DNA of 62,871 nt from Microthrixaceae bacterium (lineage in GTDB: Bacteria > Actinomycetota > Acidimicrobiia > Acidimicrobiales > Microtrichaceae), in NCBI GenBank assembly GCA_023958095.1, contig JAMLGJ010000020.1, positions 1 through 62,871 of the forward strand. The letters run 5' to 3'. The translations under genes and the position numbers were made by a program. The stretch's first letter is position 1. Every line of letters starts with the position of its first letter. This document shows positions 17,447 to 26,930 of this stretch, piece after piece. The notes below the pieces were generated by a model. The model saw nothing but the letters and a program-made list of their open reading frames with translations, was not told where the DNA came from and made no database searches.

Positions 17447-17923
17447 TCAGCCCGGCGGGAGCGCAGGGGGATCCAGAGCGCCTGATTCGACCAGGTCCGC
17501 GAGACGGCCGAGGTTGGACCGCCAGACCAGGTAGAGCACCGGTGCGGCCGCCCACGCCCCCAGTGCCCCGCCCATCCACCAGGGGAAACGGAGCCGTTCG
17601 GACCAGACGAGACGTGAACGGTTGCGGCGAAGGGGCCGCCGTCGGATCCTGAACACGCCCACTCCGCTCACCAGTCCGTCGTGGAGCACCCCCATGGTGG
17701 TGGGGGGATCCCAGGTGGTCACCTCCATCCGGTCGAGCGTGGCGAAGGGGCCGACGCGGGTCAGGCACTCGAAGGCCGTGCCCCGACCCGCGTGTTGTGC
17801 GGAGGTGAACGTGATCGACTCGGCATCGGTCATCCAGCGCACGTGGGTGGAGATGTCCTCGATCGCCGCCCAGAGGTGCTCCGGTGAGGCCTTCATGCGC
17901 TTGGACACCCGGATGCGAGCCAT
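17447..17923 (-). CDS. SRPBCC (START-like) protein with C-terminal hydrophobic segment
   Basis: A 158-residue protein of the polyketide-cyclase/START-like superfamily. The N-terminus IRVSKRMKASPEHLWAAIEDIS is the typical first strand plus helix of the helix-grip fold, followed by DAESITFTS and the FECLTRVGPF strand. A hydrophobic stretch (about residues 115-135) could be the long C-terminal helix or a membrane contact. Such proteins bind hydrophobic ligands; no ligand can be named. The ATG at 17923 lies about 90 bp from the divergent thioesterase gene. Confidence 0.82.
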   Translation of the reverse strand: MARIRVSKRMKASPEHLWAAIEDISTHVRWMTDAESITFTSAQHAGRGTAFECLTRVGPFATLDRMEVTTWDPPTTMGVLHDGLVSGVGVFRIRRRPLRRNRSRLVWSERLRFPWWMGGALGAWAAAPVLYLVWRSNLGRLADLVESGALDPPALPPG

Positions 17924-18010
17924 CGGCAAACCGTAGTGGGCCCCGGGACCCGGTGGCCGGCGAGCGCCACCGGCTTGGAGATCCGGTGTCCGGTCGTGGA
18001 TCTTGTTGGG

Positions 18011-18937
18011 GTGCAACAGACACCGTGGACCGATGCCAGCGAGGTGGCGCCGGGGGACATCCTGGCCGACACGACACCGCAGCCGGTTCGCGGGGTACCG
18101 GGGCGGTACGCAACGGTGATCCCCGACGCCTGGAGGATCGTGTACGCGTTCGGCGGCACGACCATGGCGGCCTCGATCAGAGCGGCGGTGGAGCACCTCG
18201 AGCGGGCCGACCTCGACCTCGTGGGGGCGGAGGCGACCTACTGCGAGGCGATTCCGTGTGGCCCCGTGGCGATGCAGGTGGAGGTCCTGCGCGACGGACG
18301 CAACGGGGCCCAGGCGCTGGTGCGATGCTGGTCGCTGGCCCCGGGGGAGTCCCCCGACGGCGAGGTGCGCAACGACCTGGTGGTTGCCGTGGTGCTGGGG
18401 CGCCGCAGGCACAGCTCCCTGTCGTTCCCCGCGAGCCGTGCCCCCGAGGTCCCCGACCCGCTGGACTGCCCCGCACGTTCAACCGCGGAGGACAGTCCCT
18501 TCGCCCGGATCCCCTACCACCACCAGACCGAGTTCCGGATGGCCTCGGGCAACGTGGACTGGAGCGAGCGGACCCCACCGGGTGATCCCGAGGCCGCTTC
18601 GTGGTTCCGCTTCGTGCGTTCACCGATGACCGCCGAGGGCATCTGGGAGCCGGCGCTGCTGGCCGTGCCCGGCGACGTCCTGGGTGTGGCGGTGCACGCA
18701 GGGGTCGGGGGCACTTCGGGGTTCTTCTTCGTGATCTCCCTGCAGATCGGGCTCAAGTTCGTCGATGACCTGCGCACCGAGTGGGTGCTCCAGCACTCCC
18801 GGGCACAGTCGGCGAACCACGGGTTCGCCTCGGGCACCGCCGAGCTCTACGACTCCGATCGGTCGCTGGTGGCGGTGGCCACCCAGACCGCGCTGTTGCG
18901 TCCGATGGCCGCCGACCCCGGAGCCACCGACGCCTGA
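18011..18937 (+). CDS. Acyl-CoA thioesterase-like double-hotdog protein
   Basis: A 308-residue protein resembling TesB-like thioesterases of the acyl-CoA thioesterase superfamily (4HBT_3 type). The first hotdog segment contains WRIVYAFGGTTMAASIRAA and GPVAMQVEVLRDGRN; the second half contains WFRFVRSP, FFFVISLQIGLKF and a C-terminal strand with ALLRP. It would hydrolyse acyl-CoA to free acid and CoA, but the catalytic residues cannot be assigned with certainty from sequence. GTG at 18011 and GTG at 17996 are both possible starts. Its TGA abuts directly on the stop codon of the convergent methyltransferase gene. Confidence 0.78.
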   Translation: MQQTPWTDASEVAPGDILADTTPQPVRGVPGRYATVIPDAWRIVYAFGGTTMAASIRAAVEHLERADLDLVGAEATYCEAIPCGPVAMQVEVLRDGRNGAQALVRCWSLAPGESPDGEVRNDLVVAVVLGRRRHSSLSFPASRAPEVPDPLDCPARSTAEDSPFARIPYHHQTEFRMASGNVDWSERTPPGDPEAASWFRFVRSPMTAEGIWEPALLAVPGDVLGVAVHAGVGGTSGFFFVISLQIGLKFVDDLRTEWVLQHSRAQSANHGFASGTAELYDSDRSLVAVATQTALLRPMAADPGATDA

Positions 18938-19705
18938 TCAGGTGCCCGTGGGGCGCCGGTGCACCGTGACGGTGCGCGGGGTTCCCGGTGCAGCCCCGGG
19001 ATCCGGGAAGCCGGGCAGGGTCGCCACGTGCGCGAGTCCGGCATCCTCGCACCAACGGGTGACCTCGTCGGTTCCCACCGGGTGGACCCGCCAGGGCCTC
19101 ACCCTGGAGCCCCCGTCGGGGTGCAACTCGATGTGGTGGCCGAGCACGGAACCCGATTCGGGGTCGTACTCGGTGGAAACCACCACCGGATCGGAGCCGA
19201 GAGCGGTGGACAGTGCGAAGCCCTCGCCCCGCTCCGCGGGTGGCTCCAGGTCGTCGAGTTCGACCACGAGCACACCACCGCGTCGGAGCGCCCCGGCACA
19301 TGCCTCGACGCATGACCGCTGCTGGTCGTGCGAGGACAGGTTCAGCATCAGGTTGCAGGCGGCCAGGATGCAGTCGTGGTCTCCCCGGAGCAGTTCTGCG
19401 GGCCAGGTCGCGGGGTCGCCGGCATCGGCGAGAACCACCTCGACGGAGGACTCCGGGTCCTTGGCGCGCAACACCTCGAGCATCTCCACCGATGAGTCCA
19501 TGCCGACCACCCGGTAGCCGGCATCCGCCAACGGCAGCGCCAGGCGACCGGTGCCGACCCCGAGCTCGAGCACCCGGCCACCCGGTGGGGTGAACGCGGC
19601 GATGCACTCGAGCAGCGCACCGGTGTCCCCCGGTGGGTACCAGTTGTCGTAGACATCGGCGAAGCTCGACCCGTAGAGGGCCGGATCGTGGTCGGCCTGG
19701 CTCAC
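18938..19705 (-). CDS. SAM-dependent methyltransferase, class I
   Basis: A 255-residue cytoplasmic methyltransferase. The SAM-binding motif I is VLELGVGTG (residues 45-53), followed by the acidic loop GMDSSVEMLEVLRAK and motif ILAACNLMLNLSS. The overall pattern matches the methyltransferase 11/25 families acting on small molecules. The substrate is unknown. The start GTG at 19705 lies 7 nt after an AAGACT hexamer. It faces the thioesterase gene tail to tail with no gap. Confidence 0.85.
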   Translation of the reverse strand: MSQADHDPALYGSSFADVYDNWYPPGDTGALLECIAAFTPPGGRVLELGVGTGRLALPLADAGYRVVGMDSSVEMLEVLRAKDPESSVEVVLADAGDPATWPAELLRGDHDCILAACNLMLNLSSHDQQRSCVEACAGALRRGGVLVVELDDLEPPAERGEGFALSTALGSDPVVVSTEYDPESGSVLGHHIELHPDGGSRVRPWRVHPVGTDEVTRWCEDAGLAHVATLPGFPDPGAAPGTPRTVTVHRRPTGT

Positions 19706-19774
19706 CCGGCGCAGTCTTGTGCGCGACGTCACCGGTGTCACCCCGGCTGCGGGGACGCCGCGTACCCTGCTGTG

Positions 19775-20776
19775 GTGGCCGTGAGCAGCGCAGGTGCGCA
19801 AGGGGGGTGGGCCCCACCCGGTTCCGCGGTCCCGGGCGCGCCCGGCGATGCGACCGCCGCTCCCCAGCGGGTGGAGGTCGCTGCACTGCGGGGGTCCGCG
19901 GGCGTCGCCGTGGCGCGTGGCGACGACAGGTGGCCCGACACCGATGGCTCGCGTTCCGGCGGCCACGGTGTGCTGGAGGACCTCGAGCCGGTCGGTGTGG
20001 GAGGTGTGCTCGACGGTGGCTTCCACATCCTGCGGAACCACTTCGGTCTGCTGGTGGGACTGGCGGCATCGATCTACCTGCCACTGCAGCTGTTGGACCT
20101 CTGGGTCGCGATCTCCGCGGGGCTGTCGGCCGAGATCGACTCCACACCGCTGCTGTCGGTGCTGGCCTCGACGGATTCGCAGTTGCCGCTGACCTGGGTC
20201 GTGTTCGCCCTGCGGGTGCTGGCCCTGTCGGTGCTGGGGATGGCTGCGGGGATCGTCATGAGGGACTCGCTCGCCGGTGTGCGGCGCCGTCCCGCCGCCG
20301 TCGTTCGCAGGGTTGCGCGCAGGTGGTGGGTCGCTCTGCTGGTGCCGGTGCTGTGCATACCGGTGAAGTTGGCGTTCGGCTGCCTGGGGTACATCGGGTT
20401 CTTCCTGGGTGATGCGTTGCTGATGTGTGCCTCGGTGGTCGCGGGAGCCGAGGGGAAGGGGCCACTCGCTTCCTTCGCACGGAGCTGGCGACTCGGGGCG
20501 CGCAGCTTCGGAACCGCCCTGGGGGTCTCGCTCGGAGCCTTCGCGATATCGGTGGTGCTGCAGTTCGCGCTCTACCTGGGCCCGGCACTGCTCACCTCGG
20601 TGTTCGTACCCTCCGAGGCGGTGATCCTGGCGGTGCAGCAGGCCGCGATGCTGTCACTGGTGGTGACCCAGCCACTGACCGCTGCGATCGCCGCCCGGGG
20701 ATACGTCGAGCTGCGGTGCCGCTCGGAGGCACTCGACCTCGCCCTGCGCCGCCACGACCTCGGCCTGGTCGCGTGA
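19775..20776 (+). CDS. Multi-pass membrane protein, first gene of the MoxR/DUF58 cluster
   Basis: A 333-residue protein. The first 95 residues are soluble and low in complexity; about six membrane helices follow, including GFHILRNHFGLLVGLAASIYLPL at the front of the membrane region and paired helices further on. The pattern GGVLDGGFHILRNHF resembles membrane domains often annotated as glycerophosphodiesterase-associated or DUF7544-like. A TACCCT hexamer (19763-19768) lies 6 nt before the GTG at 19775; GTGs at 19772 and 19781 are alternatives. The stop TGA overlaps the GTG start of the DUF4129 gene. The position matches the membrane gene at the head of the mycobacterial moxR2 cluster, recalled from memory. 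Confidence 0.75.
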   Translation: MAVSSAGAQGGWAPPGSAVPGAPGDATAAPQRVEVAALRGSAGVAVARGDDRWPDTDGSRSGGHGVLEDLEPVGVGGVLDGGFHILRNHFGLLVGLAASIYLPLQLLDLWVAISAGLSAEIDSTPLLSVLASTDSQLPLTWVVFALRVLALSVLGMAAGIVMRDSLAGVRRRPAAVVRRVARRWWVALLVPVLCIPVKLAFGCLGYIGFFLGDALLMCASVVAGAEGKGPLASFARSWRLGARSFGTALGVSLGAFAISVVLQFALYLGPALLTSVFVPSEAVILAVQQAAMLSLVVTQPLTAAIAARGYVELRCRSEALDLALRRHDLGLVA

Positions 20777-21477
20777 TCACCGGTTCCGGCGGCGCGGGCG
20801 AGCTCCCCGCACGTGACGAGGTCGCCGAGGTCATGTCGCGACCGGAGTTCCAGTACCCCCGTTCCATACCGGAACGGATCGGCGAGTGGTTCGCCGAACG
20901 CCTCGACGACCTGTTCAACCGGGTGCCCGACTCGGGGGGAACCGAGGTGGTGGCCCCCGGGGCCGGGCTCGGTTCGCTCGTGGGTTGGGTGCTCGTGGTC
21001 CTGGCCGTCGTGGTGGTCGTCGTGGTGGTCGTGCTGGTCGTCCGCCGCTGGGTTCCCCGGCCCGACGACGACGACGGGGAGGAGTCCACGATCGACACGG
21101 AGCACCGTCGCCCCGCTCACGAGTGGCGCAACGAGGCCGAACGCCTGGAGGCCGGGGGTGAGTGGAAGCTCGCGCTGAGGGCCCGCTACCGCGAGTTGGT
21201 GCGCACGCTGGTGGACCGCGCACAGGTGGCCGACGTGGCGGGCCGCACCAACTCGGAGCTGGCCGGGGACCTCCGTCGCAGCACCCCGGGCGCGGTCGAG
21301 GCGTTCAGCACCGCTTCGGTGCTGTTCGAGCTCGCCTGGTACGCGGGTCTGCCGACCGGCGCCGAGGAGAACCGACGCTTCAGGGATGCGGCCTCGACGG
21401 TCCTGGCGGTGGAGCCCGAGGCACGCCTCGACAGGGTTCCGGTCGTCGAGGTGGGCCGTGTGGAGGTCGGTCCATGA
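20773..21477 (+). CDS. DUF4129 membrane protein
   Basis: A 234-residue protein with one strong membrane helix, an almost pure Val/Leu/Ala stretch at about residues 72-93. The C-terminal domain carries the DUF4129 signature: WRNEAERLEAGGEWKLALR, RYRELVRTLVDRAQ, then the R-T-NSEL motif and FELAWYAGLPTGAEE. DUF4129 proteins are encoded beside MoxR and DUF58 genes and sometimes fused to transglutaminase domains; their job is not settled, but envelope work is likely. The GTG overlaps the previous stop, and the TGA overlaps the ATG of the DUF4350 gene. Confidence 0.88.
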   Translation: MITGSGGAGELPARDEVAEVMSRPEFQYPRSIPERIGEWFAERLDDLFNRVPDSGGTEVVAPGAGLGSLVGWVLVVLAVVVVVVVVVLVVRRWVPRPDDDDGEESTIDTEHRRPAHEWRNEAERLEAGGEWKLALRARYRELVRTLVDRAQVADVAGRTNSELAGDLRRSTPGAVEAFSTASVLFELAWYAGLPTGAEENRRFRDAASTVLAVEPEARLDRVPVVEVGRVEVGP

Positions 21478-22652
21478 GGTCGAGGACCCCGGTGTGGGTC
21501 GGGCTGCTCGCGCTGCTCGGGGTCGTCGCGTTGGTCCTGGCGCTGGGTTCGCGCGGGGCGGGGGAACCGTTCCTGATCGACAGCTCGTCGCCCGACGGCT
21601 ACCGGGCCGTGTCCCTGGTGCTCGCCGACCACGGCGTCGTGAGCACCACGGTGGACCAGTCGGTGTTCGACCCGGAGGGGTCCGGCGTCGAGCTGGCGCC
21701 CTCGGACGCGGTGGTGGTCCCGGTGGCGGAGTGGCTGGAGCCCGAGCAGCTCGCGGCGCTCCGCGCGCTGGCGGAACGCGGCGCGACGGTGGTGCTGGCG
21801 GCACAGGACGGCTTCTCGTTGATCGAACACTCGGTGCTGACCCGTACCCCCGCCGTGCCGGTGCGGGTGGGGATGTGCACGGTGCCAGCACTCGCCTCGC
21901 TGGAGGCGGTGGACGACGTGGCCCACGGGTCGATCGACCTCGTCGACGGTTTGGAGGGGCTGCAGCGTTGTTTCACCGGATTCGACGGTCCCGCCGGAAG
22001 GGCGGCGGTTGTCACGGCCGAGGCCGTCGGCAGCGGCAGGCTCGTGGGCCTCGCGTCGCCCTACGTCTGGGCCAACGCCCGGCTCCAACCCGACAAGGAG
22101 CGCGGAGGGGAGCCTCTCGACAACGCCGCTGTGGCGGTCGGCCTGCTCGGTGGGTCCGGACGGGTCGTGTTCGTGCGCACGGCACCGGGCGCCGGGGGGT
22201 CGCCCGATGGCACCCGCAACCCGCTGGGGCTGCTCCCGGTGAACGTCGAGCTCGCCCTGGTTCAACTGGCCGCCGCGTTCGTGGTGTACGCGTGGTGGCG
22301 TGGGACCCGGCTCGGAAGGCCGGTCGCCGAGAAGGCCGTCGTGGATGTCGCGGGGTCCGAGCTGGTCGAGGCGGTGGGAGGACTCCTGCGTCGCCACGGC
22401 AGCGTGCCGCTGGCCGCGGGTGCCCTGCGCGAACGCGAGGTGGCCGAGCTGTCACGGCGCCTCGGGATTCCGCCCGGGGCCGGCCAGCAGGCGGTCGCCT
22501 CGGCGGTCGCCGCCCGCAGCAGCCGCTCCGGGGCCGAGGTCCACTCGCTGCTGTTCGGGACGCCACCTGACGGTCCCGAGGGCCTCGTGTCGCTCTGCGG
22601 CGAACTCGACCGACTTCATTCGGAGGTGCTCGATGTCCAACCAACCACCTGA
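21474..22652 (+). CDS. DUF4350 membrane-anchored protein
   Basis: A 392-residue protein. One membrane helix at the N-terminus (about residues 7-26) is followed by an extracytoplasmic-looking DUF4350 domain with the usual opening FLIDSSSPDGYRAVSLVLADHG, and a second helix near residue 260 (ELALVQLAAAFVVYAWW). The C-terminal tail is cytoplasmic and helical. DUF4350 belongs to the GATase1-like fold and always travels with MoxR/DUF58 genes. ATG at 21474 overlaps the DUF4129 stop; the MoxR gene starts 20 nt before this stop, so all are translated as one coupled set. Confidence 0.85.
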   Translation: MRSRTPVWVGLLALLGVVALVLALGSRGAGEPFLIDSSSPDGYRAVSLVLADHGVVSTTVDQSVFDPEGSGVELAPSDAVVVPVAEWLEPEQLAALRALAERGATVVLAAQDGFSLIEHSVLTRTPAVPVRVGMCTVPALASLEAVDDVAHGSIDLVDGLEGLQRCFTGFDGPAGRAAVVTAEAVGSGRLVGLASPYVWANARLQPDKERGGEPLDNAAVAVGLLGGSGRVVFVRTAPGAGGSPDGTRNPLGLLPVNVELALVQLAAAFVVYAWWRGTRLGRPVAEKAVVDVAGSELVEAVGGLLRRHGSVPLAAGALREREVAELSRRLGIPPGAGQQAVASAVAARSSRSGAEVHSLLFGTPPDGPEGLVSLCGELDRLHSEVLDVQPTT

Positions 22653-23694
22653 GTACGACCCCACTGCGCTGTCCGCGGCCGCCGCGGACCCCTCCACGGG
22701 AGGCGCGCCACCCGGCGCCGGCCGGGGCGGTCCGGCCGCTGACGACGGCTCCCTCGCGGCGATGCACGCCCTGCGTGGCGAGGTGGCCAAGGTGGTGGTG
22801 GGCCAGGAGGGCACGGTGTCCGGGCTGATCACAGCGCTGCTGGTGCGTGGGCACGTGCTCCTCGAAGGCGTCCCGGGTGTTGCCAAGACCCTCGTGGTCA
22901 AGGCCCTCGCGCATGCCCTCGACCTCGACTTCTCGAGGGTGCAGTTCACCCCCGACCTGATGCCCTCCGACGTGACGGGCCAGCTGGTGCTCGCCCCCGA
23001 CTCCGCGGGCGGGTTCCGCTTCCGCGAGGGTCCGGTGTTCACGAACCTGTTCCTGGCGGACGAGATCAACCGCACCCCACCGAAGACCCAGGCGGCCCTC
23101 CTCGAGTCGATGGAGGAACGCCAGGTGACCGCCGAGGGGCGTTCACTCGCCCTGCCTGATCCCTTCGTGGTCGTGGCGACGCAGAACCCGGTCGAACAGG
23201 AGGGCACCTACCCGCTCCCGGAGGCCCAGCTCGACCGCTTCCTGTTCAAGCTGCTGGTCGGCTACCCGAGTCATGACCAGGAGGTGGACATCCTCGAACG
23301 CCACGACCATGGACTGGATCCCCACGACATCGCTGCTGCGGGGGTGTCGCCGGTGGCGGGCGTGGCCGACCTCGCCGCAGCCCGACGCAACGTCGAGTCG
23401 GTGACCGTGGAACGACCGGTGCTCGACTACATGGTGGCCATCTGTCGCGCCACCCGCGAGTCTCCCTCCACGGAACTGGGGGTGTCCCCGAGGGGTGCCT
23501 CGGCGCTGCTGCACGCCGCCAAGGCCTGGGCATGGCTCTCGGGTCGCTGGTACGTGAGCCCCGACGAGGTGAAGGCCGTGGCGAAGCCGGCACTTCGCCA
23601 CCGGCTCCTGGTGCGTCCCGAGATGGAGCTCGACGGCGTCACAGCGGACGGCCTGCTCGACTCGGTGCTGGCCACGGTGCCCGCCCCGCGCTGA
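22633..23694 (+). CDS. moxR: MoxR-family AAA+ ATPase
   Basis: A 353-residue cytoplasmic AAA+ ATPase. The Walker A motif is GVPGVAKT (residues 79-86), with the Ala before Lys that is usual for MoxR. Walker B is LFLADEINR, followed by sensor ATQNPVEQEGTYPLPEAQLDRFLFK, the MoxR hallmark. MoxR ATPases act as chaperones that mature partner proteins bearing DUF58/von-Willebrand domains. The first 40 residues are a disordered Gly/Ala/Pro extension. Start ATG 22633 lies inside the DUF4350 3' end; the DUF58 gene starts 2 nt after the stop. Confidence 0.95.
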   Translation: MSNQPPEYDPTALSAAAADPSTGGAPPGAGRGGPAADDGSLAAMHALRGEVAKVVVGQEGTVSGLITALLVRGHVLLEGVPGVAKTLVVKALAHALDLDFSRVQFTPDLMPSDVTGQLVLAPDSAGGFRFREGPVFTNLFLADEINRTPPKTQAALLESMEERQVTAEGRSLALPDPFVVVATQNPVEQEGTYPLPEAQLDRFLFKLLVGYPSHDQEVDILERHDHGLDPHDIAAAGVSPVAGVADLAAARRNVESVTVERPVLDYMVAICRATRESPSTELGVSPRGASALLHAAKAWAWLSGRWYVSPDEVKAVAKPALRHRLLVRPEMELDGVTADGLLDSVLATVPAPR

Positions 23695-23695
23695 G

Positions 23696-25015
23696 ATGCC
23701 CCTGTTGCCCACGAGGAGGACCGCCGTGGTTGCCGCGGTGTGCTCGCTGGCCTTCCTCGCCTACCCGGGCACGGCGGTGAACCCGTTCCTGGGAGCGGCC
23801 GTGGTGACCGCACTGGTGCTCGTCGTGGCGGCCGCGGATGCACTCGTGGGCACCGCTCCGGGCCTGTTCGAGATACAGCGGCGACACCCTCCGGTCGTGG
23901 TGGCCGGGAGGGAGGCGGAGCTGCGCTGGACGGTGCGCTCGGGCGCTGCGCGTCGAGTCGTGCTGGAGGTGGCCGACAGTCCTGCACCGTCGCTGCGTGC
24001 CCGTTCCCGACGCTTCAGGGTGGTGATTCCCCGGAACTCGGTGGCCAACGTGACCACGACGTTCGAACCGATGCGTCGCGGCCACTTCGTGCTCGACCGG
24101 GTGGCGCTGCGGATCCATGGCCGGTTGGGCCTCGGGGCCCGCCAGAGGGAGGTGCCGCTGCGGACCGAGCTGCGCGTCCACCCGCCGTTCCGTTCGGCCC
24201 GGGAGGCGGAGCTGCGGATCCGCCGGGCGCGGATCCTCGAGGTCGGCACGCGCTCGGCACGCGGACTCGGTGGGGGTACCGAGTTCGAACAGCTGCGCGA
24301 GTACGGCCCCGACGACGAGTTCCGCCGCATCGACTGGACCGCCACCGCAAGGGTGGGCAAGCCGGTGGTGAGGACCTACCGGGCGGAGCGCAACCAGCGG
24401 GTACTGGTGTTGTTGGACAACGGCCGCGTCATGGCGGGGCGCGTCGGGGGGGTGCCCAGGGTCGAACACGCCATGGACGCGGCCATGATGCTCACGGCGG
24501 TCGCCACGCGCCTGGGCGATCGCTGCGGCATGGTCGCGTTCGACACCGAGGTGCGTTCCGTGGTCCCCCCGGCTCGACGCTCCGACCAGCTCGCACGCGT
24601 GACCGAGGCGATGTACGCCCTCGAGCCGGCGTTGTCGGAATCGGACTACTCGGGAGCGTTCACGGAGGTCGTGTCGCGGTTCAGGCGGCGGGCCATGCTC
24701 GTGGTCGTCAGCGACCTGCTCGAGCAGGCGGTGACCGACTCGCTGGTGCCGGCGCTGCCACTCATCACCCGCACCCACCTGGTGGTGGTTGCCGGTGTGA
24801 CCGATCCGGCCGTGGACGCGTGGGCCAGGGGTCCCGTGGCCGACGATGACGAGGTCTTCCGGCGGGTGGCCGCCGTGCGGGCCCTCCAGACGCGCCGCCG
24901 GGCTGCCGCGCAGCTGTCCGCGCTCGGAGCGATCGTGATCGATGCGCCTCCCGGACGCCTCGCGGTCGACCTGGCCGATGCCTACCTGCAGGTCAAGACG
25001 ACGGGGCGTCTCTGA
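23696..25015 (+). CDS. DUF58 protein, MoxR partner
   Basis: A 439-residue membrane-anchored protein. Two helices at the N-terminus (about residues 10-50) precede a beta-rich region and then the DUF58 core with the signature GGGTEFEQLREYGPDDEF and RIDWTATARVGKP. A von-Willebrand-A-like part follows (VLVLLDNGRVM), ending at VVSDLLE. The first MIDAS-type acidic residue is present, but the DxSxS form is replaced by DNGR, so metal binding is doubtful. Its 3' end overlaps the convergent SpoIIM-like gene by 23 nt. In mycobacteria the same genes occur in the same relative orientation. Confidence 0.92.
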   Translation: MPLLPTRRTAVVAAVCSLAFLAYPGTAVNPFLGAAVVTALVLVVAAADALVGTAPGLFEIQRRHPPVVVAGREAELRWTVRSGAARRVVLEVADSPAPSLRARSRRFRVVIPRNSVANVTTTFEPMRRGHFVLDRVALRIHGRLGLGARQREVPLRTELRVHPPFRSAREAELRIRRARILEVGTRSARGLGGGTEFEQLREYGPDDEFRRIDWTATARVGKPVVRTYRAERNQRVLVLLDNGRVMAGRVGGVPRVEHAMDAAMMLTAVATRLGDRCGMVAFDTEVRSVVPPARRSDQLARVTEAMYALEPALSESDYSGAFTEVVSRFRRRAMLVVVSDLLEQAVTDSLVPALPLITRTHLVVVAGVTDPAVDAWARGPVADDDEVFRRVAAVRALQTRRRAAAQLSALGAIVIDAPPGRLAVDLADAYLQVKTTGRL

Positions 25016-26084
25016 GTCCGCGGCGCGCAGCACTGATCACGGTTCCCCGTGTCGCCGCGTGCTCGGCCTCGGCGATCTCGTCACGGGTCAGTTCGTCGAG
25101 CAACCCGGTGAGTCCCATGCGCTCCGCGCGCTGGCCCAGCAGCACCACGTAGCTGGCGAACGCCACCAGCACCGAGACCCCGACGCCGATCCGCAGCACC
25201 GTGGGCATGCCCGAAGGCGTGACGAAGCCCTCGATGAGACCGGCCACGCAGAAGCACAGCATCAGGCCCATGACGATCACGACCGACCGCAGGCCCTCCT
25301 CGGCCAGGGCGTTGGACCGTGTGCGGTCACCGGGTGCGACCAACGCCCACGAGATGCGCAGGCCCGCTGCCCCGGCGATGAGGATCGCCGAGACCTCGAG
25401 CAGGCCGTGGGGGGTTATCAGGCCCCAGAACTGCGCGCCCTCACCCGCATCGTGCATGACCGCCGCCATGACCCCGATGTTGAGGCCGTTGTAGCCGAGT
25501 ATGAACACCGGTCCGACCACCGGCACCAGTCCCAGCGCGAATGCCAGGAACGACACGTAGATGTTGTTGACGGTGACCTTGCCGGCGAAGCTCTGCGCGG
25601 CCTCCGAGGAGTAGTAGTCCCGGAACTCCGACTCGGCGATCGAACGCTGCAGCTCGGGGGGCACCGAGGCATCCAGCACCGCTGGGTCGTTGGCCAGCCA
25701 CACACCCATGGCGACCGCGGGGATCGCGAAGCACAGCGCTGCGGTGGCCACGTAGCGTCTCGAGCCCCACACCGCTGCGGGGAACACCTGGGTGAAGAAG
25801 CGCGCGGCCGCCCGCAGCGGGTTTCCACGGCGCCTGTAGATGACCACCCGGGCCTCGCCGAGCAGACGCGACAGACGCAGGATCAACTCGGGATCGCCAT
25901 AGGTGGTGCGCACGTGGGAGAGCTGGGCCGAGGTGCGCTGGTAGCCGGCGATCAGCTCGTCGAGCTGGGCGTCGCCGAACCCGGAGCGCCTTCCCGGAAT
26001 GCGCCGGCGCCCAGCAGCGCGGCTGAGCTCCTGGAGCCGCCGCCACGAGGCGTCGTGGATCTGTATGTAGCGGTCGATGTCCAT
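24993..26084 (-). CDS. SpoIIM-like (stage II sporulation protein M) membrane protein
   Basis: A 363-residue membrane protein of the SpoIIM/DUF95 family. The soluble N-terminal part (about 100 residues) is followed by five or six helices, with the family segment VTVNNIYVSFLAFALGLVP and the HGLLEVSAILIAGAAGL motif. In Bacillus the family acts in septal peptidoglycan hydrolysis during engulfment; here, next to MoxR/DUF58 in a presumably non-sporulating organism, a role in envelope remodelling is more likely. ATG at 26084 is preceded by GGAGG 10 nt upstream. It is divergent from the RDD gene. Confidence 0.9.
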   Translation of the reverse strand: MDIDRYIQIHDASWRRLQELSRAAGRRRIPGRRSGFGDAQLDELIAGYQRTSAQLSHVRTTYGDPELILRLSRLLGEARVVIYRRRGNPLRAAARFFTQVFPAAVWGSRRYVATAALCFAIPAVAMGVWLANDPAVLDASVPPELQRSIAESEFRDYYSSEAAQSFAGKVTVNNIYVSFLAFALGLVPVVGPVFILGYNGLNIGVMAAVMHDAGEGAQFWGLITPHGLLEVSAILIAGAAGLRISWALVAPGDRTRSNALAEEGLRSVVIVMGLMLCFCVAGLIEGFVTPSGMPTVLRIGVGVSVLVAFASYVVLLGQRAERMGLTGLLDELTRDEIAEAEHAATRGTVISAARRGLRDAPSS

Positions 26085-26126
26085 GCCGCCCCTACCTCCG
26101 GGTGTGCGACGTTACGCTAGGTGCCG

Positions 26127-26930
26127 ATGCGCACGGGTGTGGTCACACCGGAGGCGGTGGTGCTCGACCTCCCCACCGCCGGGGTCGCCACGCGGGCCTT
26201 CGCCCGCCTCGTGGACCTCGCGGTGCAGGCCCTCGCGGGTGCCGCACTCGGGCTGCTGCTCGTGTGGGTGGATCCCCTCGGCATGTCACCGGGACTCGTG
26301 GCACTGGTGGTCATGGTGGTGACGCTGGTCGCGTTCCCGATCGCGATCGAGGTGCTCTGGCGCGGCAGGAGCGTGGGCAAGGCCCTGTTCGGTCTCTGGG
26401 TGATCGCCGCCGACGGCTCCCCGGCACAGCCTCGCCAGTCGGTGGTCAGGGGTCTGCTGGCACTGGTCGACCTCTACCTGTCACTCGGGTTCGTGGCGAT
26501 CCTCGCATCCATGTTCTCGCCGTCGGGTCAACGACTCGGCGACATGGCGGCCTCGACCGTGGTCGTGCGCCACCGGCGGCACCACACCGCGGAGAACCCG
26601 GTGGTGTTCTTCGCTCCGCGGGGTCTCGAGCAGTACGTCGCCTCGTTCGACGTCGCACGGGTGGGGGAGGAGGAGTTCGCCCTGGTGCGGGAGTTCCTGT
26701 TGCGTGCCGGGAGGCTCTCGCGCGATGCGCGCACGGCGGAGGCCATGGCACTCGCGGAGGCGCTGAGGAAGCGCATCGGGCACGACCTGCCGCACCCCAT
26801 GGACCCCGAGCTGTGGCTGGTGTGCCTGGCAGCGGCGTTCCAGTGGCAGGAGGGCGGGTTGCTCCGCGATGTGGCCCGCGGGGTCGCTCCGGTGGCGACC
26901 CCAGCCACACCCGCGCGGGCGCGGGTCTGA
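26127..26930 (+). CDS. RDD-family membrane protein
   Basis: A 267-residue protein with the RDD domain in its first 150 residues: RAFARLVDLAVQA (the Arg-Asp pair), two or three helices, the family segment RGRSVGKALFGLWVI, then QRLGDMAA. The last 100 residues are soluble and helical. RDD proteins are small membrane proteins of mostly unknown function, some linked to ion transport. ATG 26127 is 8 nt after a TACGCT hexamer (26113-26118); a GTG at 26121 is the alternative. The protease gene starts immediately after the stop. Confidence 0.88.
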   Translation: MRTGVVTPEAVVLDLPTAGVATRAFARLVDLAVQALAGAALGLLLVWVDPLGMSPGLVALVVMVVTLVAFPIAIEVLWRGRSVGKALFGLWVIAADGSPAQPRQSVVRGLLALVDLYLSLGFVAILASMFSPSGQRLGDMAASTVVVRHRRHHTAENPVVFFAPRGLEQYVASFDVARVGEEEFALVREFLLRAGRLSRDARTAEAMALAEALRKRIGHDLPHPMDPELWLVCLAAAFQWQEGGLLRDVARGVAPVATPATPARARV